Below are positions 1-8,028 of a stretch of DNA of 30,472 bases, one piece after another. Numbering within the stretch: position 1 is the stretch's first letter; every line of letters begins with the position of its first letter. The stretch lies in IMG/VR virus record IMGVR_UViG_3300030419_001805, positions 1-30,472 of that record. The stretch is one strand, 5' to 3'. A program made the position numbers and the translations under genes. This stretch comes from a virus. A model generated the notes under the pieces. The model was not told where the DNA came from. It searched no databases and was given only the letters and a program-made list of their open reading frames with translations.

Positions 1-2438
1 CCCCTACCCAACCCCATAAAGTCTTCATAATAACTAGGAAACGCATCGTCCATACTACCATCGTTCAACATACAAGTAGTATTTGGATACCAGGTAGCAT
101 CTATATTGGGCCTCATTCCTATACAATCACAAACCGCCTTTGCAAAAAACACTCTAGAAGCGGTGAACGGATCAAAAAAGCCCTGTTGAGTATAAAAATT
201 CGTCCACGACTCGTTGAGTGGAGTTCCCAAATTCAGATACCAAGGGTCAAAACAAAATTTTCTTCCATAATATGATGACTGCGGTCTTGTGTCAGTCCAG
301 CAACAAGAACCTATACTTATTGTATTGCGATCACCGCCGTTTATATTTTGTCCATATTCATTATATAAAGCATCACCATAAGTATAACAATAGCCACTAG
401 CATCTGGCTGCCAATCACCACCGACATCGGCCCAAGGATCAGTATCAGCACCCCATTCCCAGCCGGGAGGCGGCTCGCCACCAAAGGTGTATTCATAATC
501 TTTAAATGCTTCCTGATCTGCTGGGTGTCTTTGGTACAAATCAACTTCTGGTTTAAACCTAGTCCTCGCTGCTACATAAGCCTGCGCAGTATATCCAGAC
601 CAGTGCATCGAATGCCATAGTCGAATATCTTCAATACCTTCAGGACCGTTATAATATACTAAATTGTTCTTATCCCAAACCTTTTTGAAATCATCAGCGG
701 CATCAAAATCAGGAATATCTTCTGGTGGAACCTGAAGTTTGTCTCCAGTAGGGCAGGCCGCGAAAGTCTCGCAGTATAAATAATCGTGCAATTTCGTACC
801 TGGACCCAGTGTACCGTTCCAACCATAGTTAGTGGGGATGTCACAAAATCTATTGGTATAAGCAGGGACTTTAATTATCCCAGATCCTTCTCCACTAAAT
901 TTGTGAGGATAGAAATCCACATAGGTTGAATTATAGTAGTAATCATCTTCGTTGACAGAAACTTCTGTAACTATCCTACCATATTCGAAAGCGGGATTAG
1001 CGCATCCATTATCATAAAGACCATTAAATGTAGGCACATAATAATAACTTTCAAAATAAGGGTAGCAACCATACATAAATCCCTCTCTGAATAACGAATT
1101 CTCTCTTGGTTTCCAACTACCTACAAAACTATATTTTGATCCAGTAAAATTCGAATTGTTCAAGTTTATCCTGGCCCCGTGGAAAGTACTTTCAATAAAA
1201 TCCTTAAGTGTTAAACAGGGTTCAACCACTTCTCCGCTACCATAAAGCCACTTCGAACTAAAGGGACCACAACAAGACTTACCATCATTTATCTCTTTAC
1301 TTCCCCATAAAAACCCGTCCCAGTAATTCTCTACTGGCACCCAACATTGTTGGTTTGAATCGGTATCCAAATCATCCCATTCTTGCGTCTTTTTTGGTAA
1401 AGAACCAGATCTAGATATTGTAACAGTGCCATCAAAAGATGCTCTACCTGGAATATAATCATTAAAGTGGGGATACCTATCTACAGGTTCTTGAAAGTTA
1501 AATCCAAAATCATGAACTGGGTATGGACAGGTAGAACTAAAGGAACCGTCCGTTCTTGAGCAGCATGGAAGAAAGTTTGTTCCCGCTTCCTTTTGATAAT
1601 CACTTCTGTTAGCAGCAGCATATGAAATTGGACTTAATGTATTGGTGCCACCAACAACACCACCCATTCCCCCGTAATAAGTTCTCTTTGGTGGCCATTC
1701 TCCATACTGTCTAGCATAGTTATTAGAAAGATCCAAAGACATCCTATTCGTGTTCCAAATGACTCTAGGATCCATCTGAATCATCAGAGTATGTTGCTTC
1801 TTATTGTGAAGAGCATTTCTATACCCATATTCAGTTATTTCCTCAGAAGTAAATACATCTGATAGATATACTCTCTCTCTACCATATGATATATTTCCAC
1901 GGTCGTTGTTCTCCGTCTTTATCGCATTATCAAATGTTCTTCCATCAGACAAATTACAAAACACATCCTCATGGTACTTATAGAACAACCAATTGAATAG
2001 GTTTCCATAGTTATTCATTGGGTTATAGAACATCGCCCTTTTACCCGGTGGGGGAATATCTACCGGACCACCATAATGTGTCTTTGCATCATCCCCTGCT
2101 CTACCGGCGACAAGTTTTGCAACCCTTCCCATCTTATCACCCTTGGCTGCATTTATTCTGGGAATATTACCTGCCTGATAAAATTTTTCTGAGTCTGCTA
2201 TTGGAAGGTCAGTAAGATCGTCAAATTCAAAATCACCAACGGTGGTTTTAGTGAACGCACCACTGGAACCATCGACAAACACTAATGGTGTTTTATCATA
2301 ACTTCTACAGCCAGCACAATTACTATATGTTTTATATCCATCCTGCTCCGAGAATATAATATTCAGAGTATCTGTCTTCGGAGGGGCTTCGTATATGTTG
2401 GGCAGAATACACCAATAGTGATTATGAATACCAGACAT
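1..2438 (-). CDS. Large Cys- and aromatic-rich protein, probable virion/adhesion protein (partial, 3' end outside window)
   Basis: I translated this frame by hand from the ATG at 2436-2438 (MSGIHNHYWCILPN) and found no stop in 812 codons, so the gene leaves the window at its C-terminal end. It begins 12 bases after the stop of the upstream 670-residue gene, with an AAAGG ribosome-binding site. I do not recognise the family. The protein is rich in Tyr, Trp, Phe, Asn and Gly and carries scattered cysteines, several as CC doublets (CCSRTDG, SCCGPF, GSCCWTD). This composition is typical of extracellular or virion proteins and argues against an enzyme. No signal peptide, membrane helix or collagen-like repeat was seen. 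Its place at the end of a run of similar genes suggests a tail-fibre, adhesin or head-decoration role, which is inference. The reading frame itself is very secure because a chance open frame of this length in AT-rich DNA is improbable. Confidence 0.85.
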   Translation of the reverse strand, partial: MSGIHNHYWCILPNIYEAPPKTDTLNIIFSEQDGYKTYSNCAGCRSYDKTPLVFVDGSSGAFTKTTVGDFEFDDLTDLPIADSEKFYQAGNIPRINAAKGDKMGRVAKLVAGRAGDDAKTHYGGPVDIPPPGKRAMFYNPMNNYGNLFNWLFYKYHEDVFCNLSDGRTFDNAIKTENNDRGNISYGRERVYLSDVFTSEEITEYGYRNALHNKKQHTLMIQMDPRVIWNTNRMSLDLSNNYARQYGEWPPKRTYYGGMGGVVGGTNTLSPISYAAANRSDYQKEAGTNFLPCCSRTDGSFSSTCPYPVHDFGFNFQEPVDRYPHFNDYIPGRASFDGTVTISRSGSLPKKTQEWDDLDTDSNQQCWVPVENYWDGFLWGSKEINDGKSCCGPFSSKWLYGSGEVVEPCLTLKDFIESTFHGARINLNNSNFTGSKYSFVGSWKPRENSLFREGFMYGCYPYFESYYYVPTFNGLYDNGCANPAFEYGRIVTEVSVNEDDYYYNSTYVDFYPHKFSGEGSGIIKVPAYTNRFCDIPTNYGWNGTLGPGTKLHDYLYCETFAACPTGDKLQVPPEDIPDFDAADDFKKVWDKNNLVYYNGPEGIEDIRLWHSMHWSGYTAQAYVAARTRFKPEVDLYQRHPADQEAFKDYEYTFGGEPPPGWEWGADTDPWADVGGDWQPDASGYCYTYGDALYNEYGQNINGGDRNTISIGSCCWTDTRPQSSYYGRKFCFDPWYLNLGTPLNESWTNFYTQQGFFDPFTASRVFFAKAVCDCIGMRPNIDATWYPNTTCMLNDGSMDDAFPSYYEDFMGLGR

Positions 2439-2450
2439 AAAAAATAACCT

Positions 2451-4463
2451 TTATGGATTCGGTTGACTCAAATCTTTATGGACTATATAACTTCCCTGTA
2501 TAGGTTGAATACTGTTTGTGAATTGTTCATTGACATTCTCTAACTTGAATGGGAAAGGCAACTGTTTGAATGCACACGGATCATCCAGTGTATCTATAGA
2601 GTTAGCCATAGTAAACATGGGTGGATTAGCATTCGGTCTATTCTGTAATGGTACAGGAGCGCCAGCGTATTCGTGGTCTTCGGGGAACTTTATATCTGGA
2701 TGACTATAAAAACCAGTGGAAGCAAAATTCATGTGAACTATAGTACCAGGTCTAATAGGTTGAACTCTCATAAATCTAGGAAGTCTAGACATGTCCACAC
2801 CCGGTGAAACATATCGTGGAACTAATCTTCTATTACCCGTTGCTCCTCTCATACCAACATCTATATACTCATTGTCGGCTGAAACATTATAAAACTCACA
2901 AGTATTAAGTGCCAACGGATTCGATCTCGGTACATCACACCATAACAAGTACCGATCTATTGCTTGTATTTCTTCATCAGTAATTTCTGGATATTGACTA
3001 ATAGACGACTGATTAATTATACCAAGTTCAGCAGTAGCACCAGGACTGATATCCCAGTCAAAATCTCCAGTAGTGCCAAAGACTCCAGAGTTTAATACTC
3101 TTACTTCATTTGCCATAATTGACACTGCCTCGGCGGCACGGGGGAATACAACATCTGAGGGCGTGCTGGCCCACTCTTGATATAGTTTTAATTTTTCAAT
3201 AATTGTTTCTCTGAATAACCCCTTCTCCGTTACAAGATTAAAGGTGTAAGAATCAAAACCTTCTACTTCACCTGTTCCTAATCTACTACTTACCCAATGC
3301 TCAACATCAGCATTTGCAGTAAAGCCACCAACCTCTATGATAGGATCTTCACTTATTCTTCTACCACCAACTCTGTAATCAGTCCCATCCCGAACTGGAT
3401 AATCAAAACCTGTTACCGCTGTCTGCATATCTCTATCAAAGGCTGTCTTTGTCCAAGTATCATTTTCTTCGTCTTGGTGTTGCTTTGCAACATACTTGGT
3501 GCCTGTGAAATCTGGTGCGACATTAAATTCAACCTCTCTCCATTCATATGCCCACATTCTAAATTCTGGATCTTCTTCATCATCAACATTTGGTAAAGTA
3601 GGACCAATTGGATGCGCTCTTATAATTTTTGCCAACACAGTGCCTCTTGTCTCTGGTGCGTTGAACATATACCGAAATACACCAGTGCCCTCTCCACCCA
3701 CCTCAACCTCTTGCATCAAAACTATAGAACCAACAGGTGAAGCCGGGTTATGATACCGGTTATATTCAGACACATTGATAGCCAAACTACCGGCAAAAAT
3801 TGACTTTGTACTATCCGCTGTGCTTCCGGGAATATCTTTACACTCTAACCCCTCACAATCATCATCAGGACAACAAGAACAACCAGCGACATTTGGATGG
3901 TCTTTGTAATTGTTGCTACCTCCTGACCCATAATCAAAATCATTTATTCTATCAATACCCTCATCAATAAAGTCCCTGAAATAAGATCTATCTCTTAGAC
4001 TGGCATCGGGTGGAAGACCATCATCATCTCTAACACCTTCCGCACGAAAGAACGATTCAAGATTTGCTACTTGCTGGTGTAGAGCGGTGCCTGGTCCACC
4101 TGGATGTGGCGAACCATCTTCTGTCTTTGACCAGTCCATTCCTACTAAATTACCATCTTCGTCTTCATGACATTGCTTGGGGGCTGGGATATCATCATAT
4201 CTTCTATCATAAAAAGAATAGGAACTTCTACGCCCCTTAACCCATTGTGTGTAGTTACCTTCTACAATAGGGTCTACCTCTTCCCAGGCATATGTCGAAT
4301 AGATTTGTCTATCTTTTACTTGAATTTCAGCGACTGAATCTTCATTCAGTCCACCCATCGCACCACCAACATGATTACAACCTATAATTCTAGCAAAAAA
4401 GAACTGAGTTCCACTACCGGAAGGAAGCACATCACGATAAACCATTTCACCCTGTTTAGCCAT
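2451..4463 (-). CDS. Hypothetical 670-residue protein, probable virion structural protein
   Basis: The protein starts MAKQGEMVYRDVLPSG and I do not recognise it. It is acidic and rich in Gly, Asn, Tyr and Pro, with no visible membrane helix or signal peptide. A compact cysteine cluster lies near residues 195-210 (motif CSCCPDDDCEGLEC), which could bind metal or form disulfides. Stretches such as GSIVLMQEVEVGGEGTG look like short beta-rich modules, and the C-terminal third (RFMRVQPIRPGTIVHMNF) also looks beta-rich. It lies between the 324-residue Cys-cluster gene and the giant left-edge gene, and all read in the same direction, so a shared structural or adhesion role is the likeliest reading. 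There is no Shine-Dalgarno sequence directly next to the ATG. The nearest is GGAGG, 22 bases upstream, separated from it by a small hairpin that is listed on its own. Confidence 0.85.
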   Translation of the reverse strand: MAKQGEMVYRDVLPSGSGTQFFFARIIGCNHVGGAMGGLNEDSVAEIQVKDRQIYSTYAWEEVDPIVEGNYTQWVKGRRSSYSFYDRRYDDIPAPKQCHEDEDGNLVGMDWSKTEDGSPHPGGPGTALHQQVANLESFFRAEGVRDDDGLPPDASLRDRSYFRDFIDEGIDRINDFDYGSGGSNNYKDHPNVAGCSCCPDDDCEGLECKDIPGSTADSTKSIFAGSLAINVSEYNRYHNPASPVGSIVLMQEVEVGGEGTGVFRYMFNAPETRGTVLAKIIRAHPIGPTLPNVDDEEDPEFRMWAYEWREVEFNVAPDFTGTKYVAKQHQDEENDTWTKTAFDRDMQTAVTGFDYPVRDGTDYRVGGRRISEDPIIEVGGFTANADVEHWVSSRLGTGEVEGFDSYTFNLVTEKGLFRETIIEKLKLYQEWASTPSDVVFPRAAEAVSIMANEVRVLNSGVFGTTGDFDWDISPGATAELGIINQSSISQYPEITDEEIQAIDRYLLWCDVPRSNPLALNTCEFYNVSADNEYIDVGMRGATGNRRLVPRYVSPGVDMSRLPRFMRVQPIRPGTIVHMNFASTGFYSHPDIKFPEDHEYAGAPVPLQNRPNANPPMFTMANSIDTLDDPCAFKQLPFPFKLENVNEQFTNSIQPIQGSYIVHKDLSQPNP

Positions 4464-4490
4464 AATATTTACGAATTAAAATTCGCCTCC
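4461..4490 (-). promoter_or_regulatory. Hairpin-bridged ribosome-binding site
   Basis: Read on the minus strand, GGAGG (4490-4486) is followed by the inverted repeat CGAAT-TTTA-ATTCG (4485-4472), then TAAATATT and the ATG (4463-4461) of the 670-residue gene. Without the hairpin the Shine-Dalgarno lies 22 bases from the start, too far to work well. With the 5-bp stem folded it sits about 8 bases away. The stop codon of the upstream gene lies inside the hairpin, so ribosomes finishing that gene would melt and refold it. Gene 38 of phage T4 is the known precedent for a hairpin that brings a Shine-Dalgarno close to its start. The stem is short and AU-rich, so this is a moderate call. Confidence 0.45.
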
Positions 4491-5450
4491 ATCTAAAATG
4501 TTCTGGTCTATTGGTTTCCAACCAGTATTACTATGTATGGGAGTTCCAACCACAGCAGAAGTTTTTTGCGTAGCGACATATGTTCTGCTGTTAAATGTTA
4601 CTACATCACCAGCACTATAAATTATAGGGTTTCCCGCTTCGTCTGTTGATCGGAACCTTCCCTTATAAGTATCATCGCTAAAAGTAGCAGTCCTATTTTT
4701 AAACGAGGTGCATTTATAATGTGCTGATACTGCATTGTTCCATCTGTGACATTTACCAACTTTGTTACCACCAACATAGTTATAACAATTACCACAGTAT
4801 ATCTCACTGTTCTTGTCCTTCAACTTATATGAAAGTGGTAATCTCTTTTCCATATAAACAGGACCAGGATATGACCATGTAGTATCAATGACTGGAAGAG
4901 ATACATCCCGCAAAGCACTCTGTGGCAGGGTATCTACCTGAGAAACATACTCATCTAAAGCAGTTTTATACTTGTCATCTGATTTTATATCATTTATAAA
5001 CAGCAAAAGTTCAGTTACAAGAATCAACAAAGCCTCATTAACAGTTTCTCTCGATCTATCCAGAGATCTAAAATCAAATTCCACACCGCCAATTCCAAAT
5101 GTTCCAGCGTTCATATCATAGAAAAATGGACCCATCCTAGTATTGTTAACCATATTGGTCCCAAAGAATCTTCTTCCGGCCTCGCTAAATTTGGGGTCGG
5201 GTATAGCATCATAAGGATATTCGCCGCTATTATTTCTACCAAAAGATCTAGTTCCTGCCTCGGCTGCTCTGTCTCTAGCGTATTGCCGATTGGTAAGAAT
5301 TTCCTCCTTAGATAACGGAGAAGTTCTGGGCAACGCTCTACTACTCCTGTTGGGAGAAGAATTGTTTACAGAAGAATCCTCATCCGTCATTTTAGAAACG
5401 GTATCAGTCAAATATTTCTTAAATAGTTCTTCTTCTCTACTGTGAGTCAT
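4476..5450 (-). CDS. Hypothetical protein with four-Cys cluster and carbohydrate-binding-like C-terminus
   Basis: This 324-residue protein starts MTHSREEELFKKYL, overlapping the end of the upstream gene by 14 bases. The N-terminal 80 residues are Ser/Asn/Arg-rich and look disordered. A hydrophobic helical stretch follows around residue 140-155 (ALLILVTELLLFIND), flanked by charged residues. Residues 219-247 hold four cysteines spaced C-x2-C-x11-C-x12-C with aromatic neighbours, a layout that fits a zinc or iron-sulfur site and resembles the small HiPIP-type cluster motif. The last 50 residues (YSAGDVVTFNSRTYVA, then GW near the end) resemble the chitin-binding CBM5/12 pattern, in which a GD-V, a Y-A and a late W are conserved. 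That module is frequent in phage tail and fibre proteins. A virion component that touches a glycan is my inference. The purine-rich Lys codons of the upstream gene serve as its ribosome-binding region. Confidence 0.8.
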   Translation of the reverse strand: MTHSREEELFKKYLTDTVSKMTDEDSSVNNSSPNRSSRALPRTSPLSKEEILTNRQYARDRAAEAGTRSFGRNNSGEYPYDAIPDPKFSEAGRRFFGTNMVNNTRMGPFFYDMNAGTFGIGGVEFDFRSLDRSRETVNEALLILVTELLLFINDIKSDDKYKTALDEYVSQVDTLPQSALRDVSLPVIDTTWSYPGPVYMEKRLPLSYKLKDKNSEIYCGNCYNYVGGNKVGKCHRWNNAVSAHYKCTSFKNRTATFSDDTYKGRFRSTDEAGNPIIYSAGDVVTFNSRTYVATQKTSAVVGTPIHSNTGWKPIDQNILDGGEF

Positions 5451-5787
5451 CTTTCTTCTTCTTTTTTCTCTTCTTCTTTCCTCTCTCTAATGCATCCTTT
5501 ATGGCATCTATTTTTGGATTTGCCCATCTTCTCATATGAGATCTATCGTCATCATTCTTATTCGGCTGGTGCCAAAACTGTCTATCTACTATAAACTGAC
5601 TATTGGGTATTGGTTCACCTCTCCATGTAATCAAAACCCTATAATCCCTATCCTTGTCGAAGGTCATCTTTAACAATGGATCACCCCCTGCTCGCTTATA
5701 AACCTTGATAGCCAAATTAGAACTTAAGAGATCCAGTTCTTGTTTCATATACTTCTCATACGACAGGTTGTTTTTATACTTCGCCAT
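5437..5787 (-). CDS. Small basic hypothetical protein with poly-Lys tail
   Basis: This 116-residue protein starts MAKYKNNLSYEKYMKQELDL, with GGAGA nine bases before the ATG. I do not recognise it. The first 95 residues mix helical and beta-type sequence (DRDYRVLITWRGEPIPNSQF) with several aromatic residues. The C-terminus ends in a run of Lys and Arg (KKKRKKKKKDDSQ) that could bind nucleic acid or simply be disordered. It lies directly after gene 46, across a 29-base gap, and its end overlaps the next gene by 14 bases. It could belong to the recombination operon or to the virion genes that follow. The sequence does not decide between them. Confidence 0.75.
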   Translation of the reverse strand: MAKYKNNLSYEKYMKQELDLLSSNLAIKVYKRAGGDPLLKMTFDKDRDYRVLITWRGEPIPNSQFIVDRQFWHQPNKNDDDRSHMRRWANPKIDAIKDALERGKKKRKKKKKDDSQ

Positions 5788-5816
5788 ATCTTATATATCT
5801 CCAAAAAATAGTAGTA

Positions 5817-7529
5817 TTATTTTATCCTACTGAAGTTGTTCTTCTTTTCAAACACAATATGATTCTGAAACTTGTCTGTCATGGAATCAGACTTATGACT
5901 AATCACGAATATATTCGCACGATGTCCAAATGTCACCAACAATTTTAAAAACTCCTCTGTGCCAACAGAGTCCAGACTAGAGTCAAACACCTCATCCAAT
6001 ATCAGAAGATTGCAATTAACACTGTTCTTCAATCTAGCAATCTCTCTCCATGCTAGAAGAAGAGACAAATCTATTCGTAACCTCTCCCCCTCACTAAAAC
6101 TTTGGTATGTAAACTCATCCCTATGGCGACTTCGTATTGTCTCGTTGAAATTCTCATCCAAGTGAAACTGACAGAAGAAATCCATGTCTGCAAGATACTT
6201 ATTAATCAACTTGTTCATAACAGGAAGATAATGCTTTATTATCTTCGACTTAATTCCAGAGTCTTTCAAAATACCGGTTGCTATACCGTAATAATGTTTA
6301 TCTTCTATCAGTTGCTTTCTTCCCTGAACATGTCCCTTACCCTCAGTCACTAAGGCATTGAACTCATCCTTAGCATCTGATATTTCAGATCCTTCCATGA
6401 GAAGAGAGTCGCGTTTACTCTTCATCTTATTGATGTATTGATTCAACCCACCAATCTTACTTTGCTTATCAGAAACACTCTTCTCAAGAATCTTCACATC
6501 ACCAAGAACATAATTTATCTTACTCAATCTGTCCTCTAACAACTTAATATCACCGTCCAAATCTTCAATAATACTTAGATGTTTTTCCTTATCATCCTGA
6601 CCTTCTTTAAAGATACAATTCTTATGATGTTCCTCGATGGTCTGTTTACACGAAGGACATGTGTCATTGTCGTGGTAAAACTTCATATTGGAATCAATAC
6701 CCTTTACTTTATTTCGTAACTGTTTCTGTTCAGATTCCTTATTCAACAACTCCTTTGGTATAGAATCCTTGTCCTCTATACTTTCCAAATTTTCTCGAAT
6801 GAGTTTCTGCAACTCATCCCTCTCTCTGGTTAGTTCTTCTATCTGGGACAGAGATTCTTCTATCTCTTTGTTGTGCTTGTCAACAGACTCATTGGATTTC
6901 TTCTCCAATGCATCTATTAGTTTTTTCTTATCTTCAGTTTTACTTCTTACGAGTTCTATCTTGTGATCTATATCTTTAATATATTCTTTCACCAAATTCA
7001 TTTTAGATTTCACCAATGAATTCATCACAGAGAACACATCTATGTCTAATAGATTTTCAACCACTAACCGACGATCTGCTGCGGTCAACTGCATGAAAGG
7101 AATGTAATTTGAAGAACCCAATATCACCACCTGACAAAATGACTTATATGTCATCTTGAGAATCTGTTCTTCCAGCACTCTCTGATAATCCTTCGACTTA
7201 GAATCCTGCGGTATCAATACATCATTCTTGTATATCTCAAACTTCTTTGGCTTGAGATGTCTCAAGACACGATAATCATCTTTACCAACAGAGAATACAA
7301 TTTCCACCTCACAATTTTTATCGTTGATTGAATTGGGAAGTTGGGGAATGTTGATCCCACGAAATGATTTACCAAACAAAGCAAATGTTAGTGCGTCGAG
7401 CATCGTTGATTTACCCGCACCATTCTCACCCGACACAAGTGTATTTTCATGTCTTGTCAAATCTAATGTTGTCTTGTAATTACCAGTTGAAAGAAAGTTC
7501 CTCCAACTAAGTGTTTTAAATACTATCAT
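5817..7529 (-). CDS. 46: gp46, Rad50-like recombination endonuclease subunit
   Basis: gp46 is the ATPase/SMC-like partner of gp47. The T4 complex resects DNA ends for recombination-dependent replication and takes part in host DNA breakdown. The 570-residue product (T4: about 560) shows the full Rad50 layout: a Walker A motif GENGAGKST at residues 34-42, long Glu/Lys-rich coiled-coil arms from about 160 to 440, a zinc-hook CPSC at 291-294 between the arms, the ABC signature FSEGERLRIDLS, and Walker B LLILDEVFDSS with Asp512 and Glu513. I chose the ATG at 7529 (MIVFKTLSWRNF) over an upstream start because it overlaps the previous gene as ATGA and matches the family N-terminus. Three small genes separate it from gene 47. 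Confidence 0.97.
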   Translation of the reverse strand: MIVFKTLSWRNFLSTGNYKTTLDLTRHENTLVSGENGAGKSTMLDALTFALFGKSFRGINIPQLPNSINDKNCEVEIVFSVGKDDYRVLRHLKPKKFEIYKNDVLIPQDSKSKDYQRVLEEQILKMTYKSFCQVVILGSSNYIPFMQLTAADRRLVVENLLDIDVFSVMNSLVKSKMNLVKEYIKDIDHKIELVRSKTEDKKKLIDALEKKSNESVDKHNKEIEESLSQIEELTRERDELQKLIRENLESIEDKDSIPKELLNKESEQKQLRNKVKGIDSNMKFYHDNDTCPSCKQTIEEHHKNCIFKEGQDDKEKHLSIIEDLDGDIKLLEDRLSKINYVLGDVKILEKSVSDKQSKIGGLNQYINKMKSKRDSLLMEGSEISDAKDEFNALVTEGKGHVQGRKQLIEDKHYYGIATGILKDSGIKSKIIKHYLPVMNKLINKYLADMDFFCQFHLDENFNETIRSRHRDEFTYQSFSEGERLRIDLSLLLAWREIARLKNSVNCNLLILDEVFDSSLDSVGTEEFLKLLVTFGHRANIFVISHKSDSMTDKFQNHIVFEKKNNFSRIK

Positions 7530-7846
7530 AAGACACCTTCCGACCAAAGTTTATCTGTCACAGAATACTGCAAATGACTTGCTTCTGCTTCGCCGTCACC
7601 GTCCCATGTATCTGTTTCCCATTGCATAACATGAACCATTTCATGAACAATGGTAGCGACGAAATCTCTTAGACTTTGATTTGCTGAAACAACGATTCTA
7701 TATTTACCCTCATCCTCTTCACAAAAACCCCAACAATCCATATCGTCATAGATGTTAAGTTTACATGTTATCTCCACATCATCAGGAATGGAAAAATATT
7801 TCCTACACCACTCAACAATCTTATATGCTTGGTTCAGAGTATTCAA
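7526..7846 (-). CDS. HExxH zinc metallopeptidase-like protein (TTG start)
   Basis: This small protein of 106 residues carries HEMVH at residues 68-72, the zinc-peptidase signature, followed 14-16 residues later by acidic residues (Glu86 and Glu88 in DGDGEAEA) that could supply the third ligand. The layout resembles SprT/Wss1-type minimal gluzincin domains, but the protein is short and family membership is inferred. The frame opens with TTG at 7846, preceded by AGGAG at 7 bases and overlapping the upstream stop as TTGA. The next in-frame Met is at residue 36, so the TTG start is well supported. It lies immediately before gene 46 in the Mre11/Rad50 operon. A role in trimming protein-DNA adducts would fit and is speculative. 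Cysteines at 14, 28, 38 and 42 may add a second metal site. Confidence 0.8.
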   Translation of the reverse strand: MNTLNQAYKIVEWCRKYFSIPDDVEITCKLNIYDDMDCWGFCEEDEGKYRIVVSANQSLRDFVATIVHEMVHVMQWETDTWDGDGEAEASHLQYSVTDKLWSEGVL

Positions 7847-8028
7847 CCTCTTTCTCCTGCTGATGCTGCAAGAACAAGACCAACATTAGCAAGAGCGTAG
7901 GAAGCCCATACAAGACACCACGCCCATTCCTTTTTCATAGCATAACCCACAGCAACTATAGCATAGAGAATACCAGAAATCAAAGGGAGTGCCTTTGTTA
8001 GTGCATCAATCATACCAGGCTGGTACAT
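7843..8028 (-). CDS. Small two-helix membrane protein
   Basis: I place the start at the ATG at 8028 (MYQPGMIDALTKALPLIS), giving 61 residues, because GGAAAG lies six bases upstream of it. Longer starts up to 8064 and a shorter one at 8013 are possible. Two hydrophobic segments, about residues 14-33 (PLISGILYAIVAVGYAM) and 38-57 (WCLVWASYALANVGLVLAA), are joined by a short loop with KKEW, a hairpin topology with both ends on one side. The N-terminal part overlaps the preceding gene, and its stop overlaps the TTG of the metallopeptidase-like gene, so the three are probably translated together. No function can be assigned. Small membrane proteins inside phage recombination operons could anchor partners or act on the host envelope. 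Confidence 0.65.
   Translation of the reverse strand: MYQPGMIDALTKALPLISGILYAIVAVGYAMKKEWAWCLVWASYALANVGLVLAASAGERG

Noticed and set aside
2018-2215. Plus-strand ORFs across the window, for example 2018-2215, 26286-26726 and 30058-30432
   Set aside because: All lie opposite well-supported minus-strand genes, have atypical composition, and show no ribosome-binding site or recognisable family. They are shadows of the real genes.
5457-5490. Poly-purine repeat (AAGAAGAAAAAAGAAGAAG on the minus strand) as a possible tandem repeat element
   Set aside because: It simply encodes the Lys/Arg-rich tail of the 116-residue protein and serves as ribosome-binding region for the next gene.
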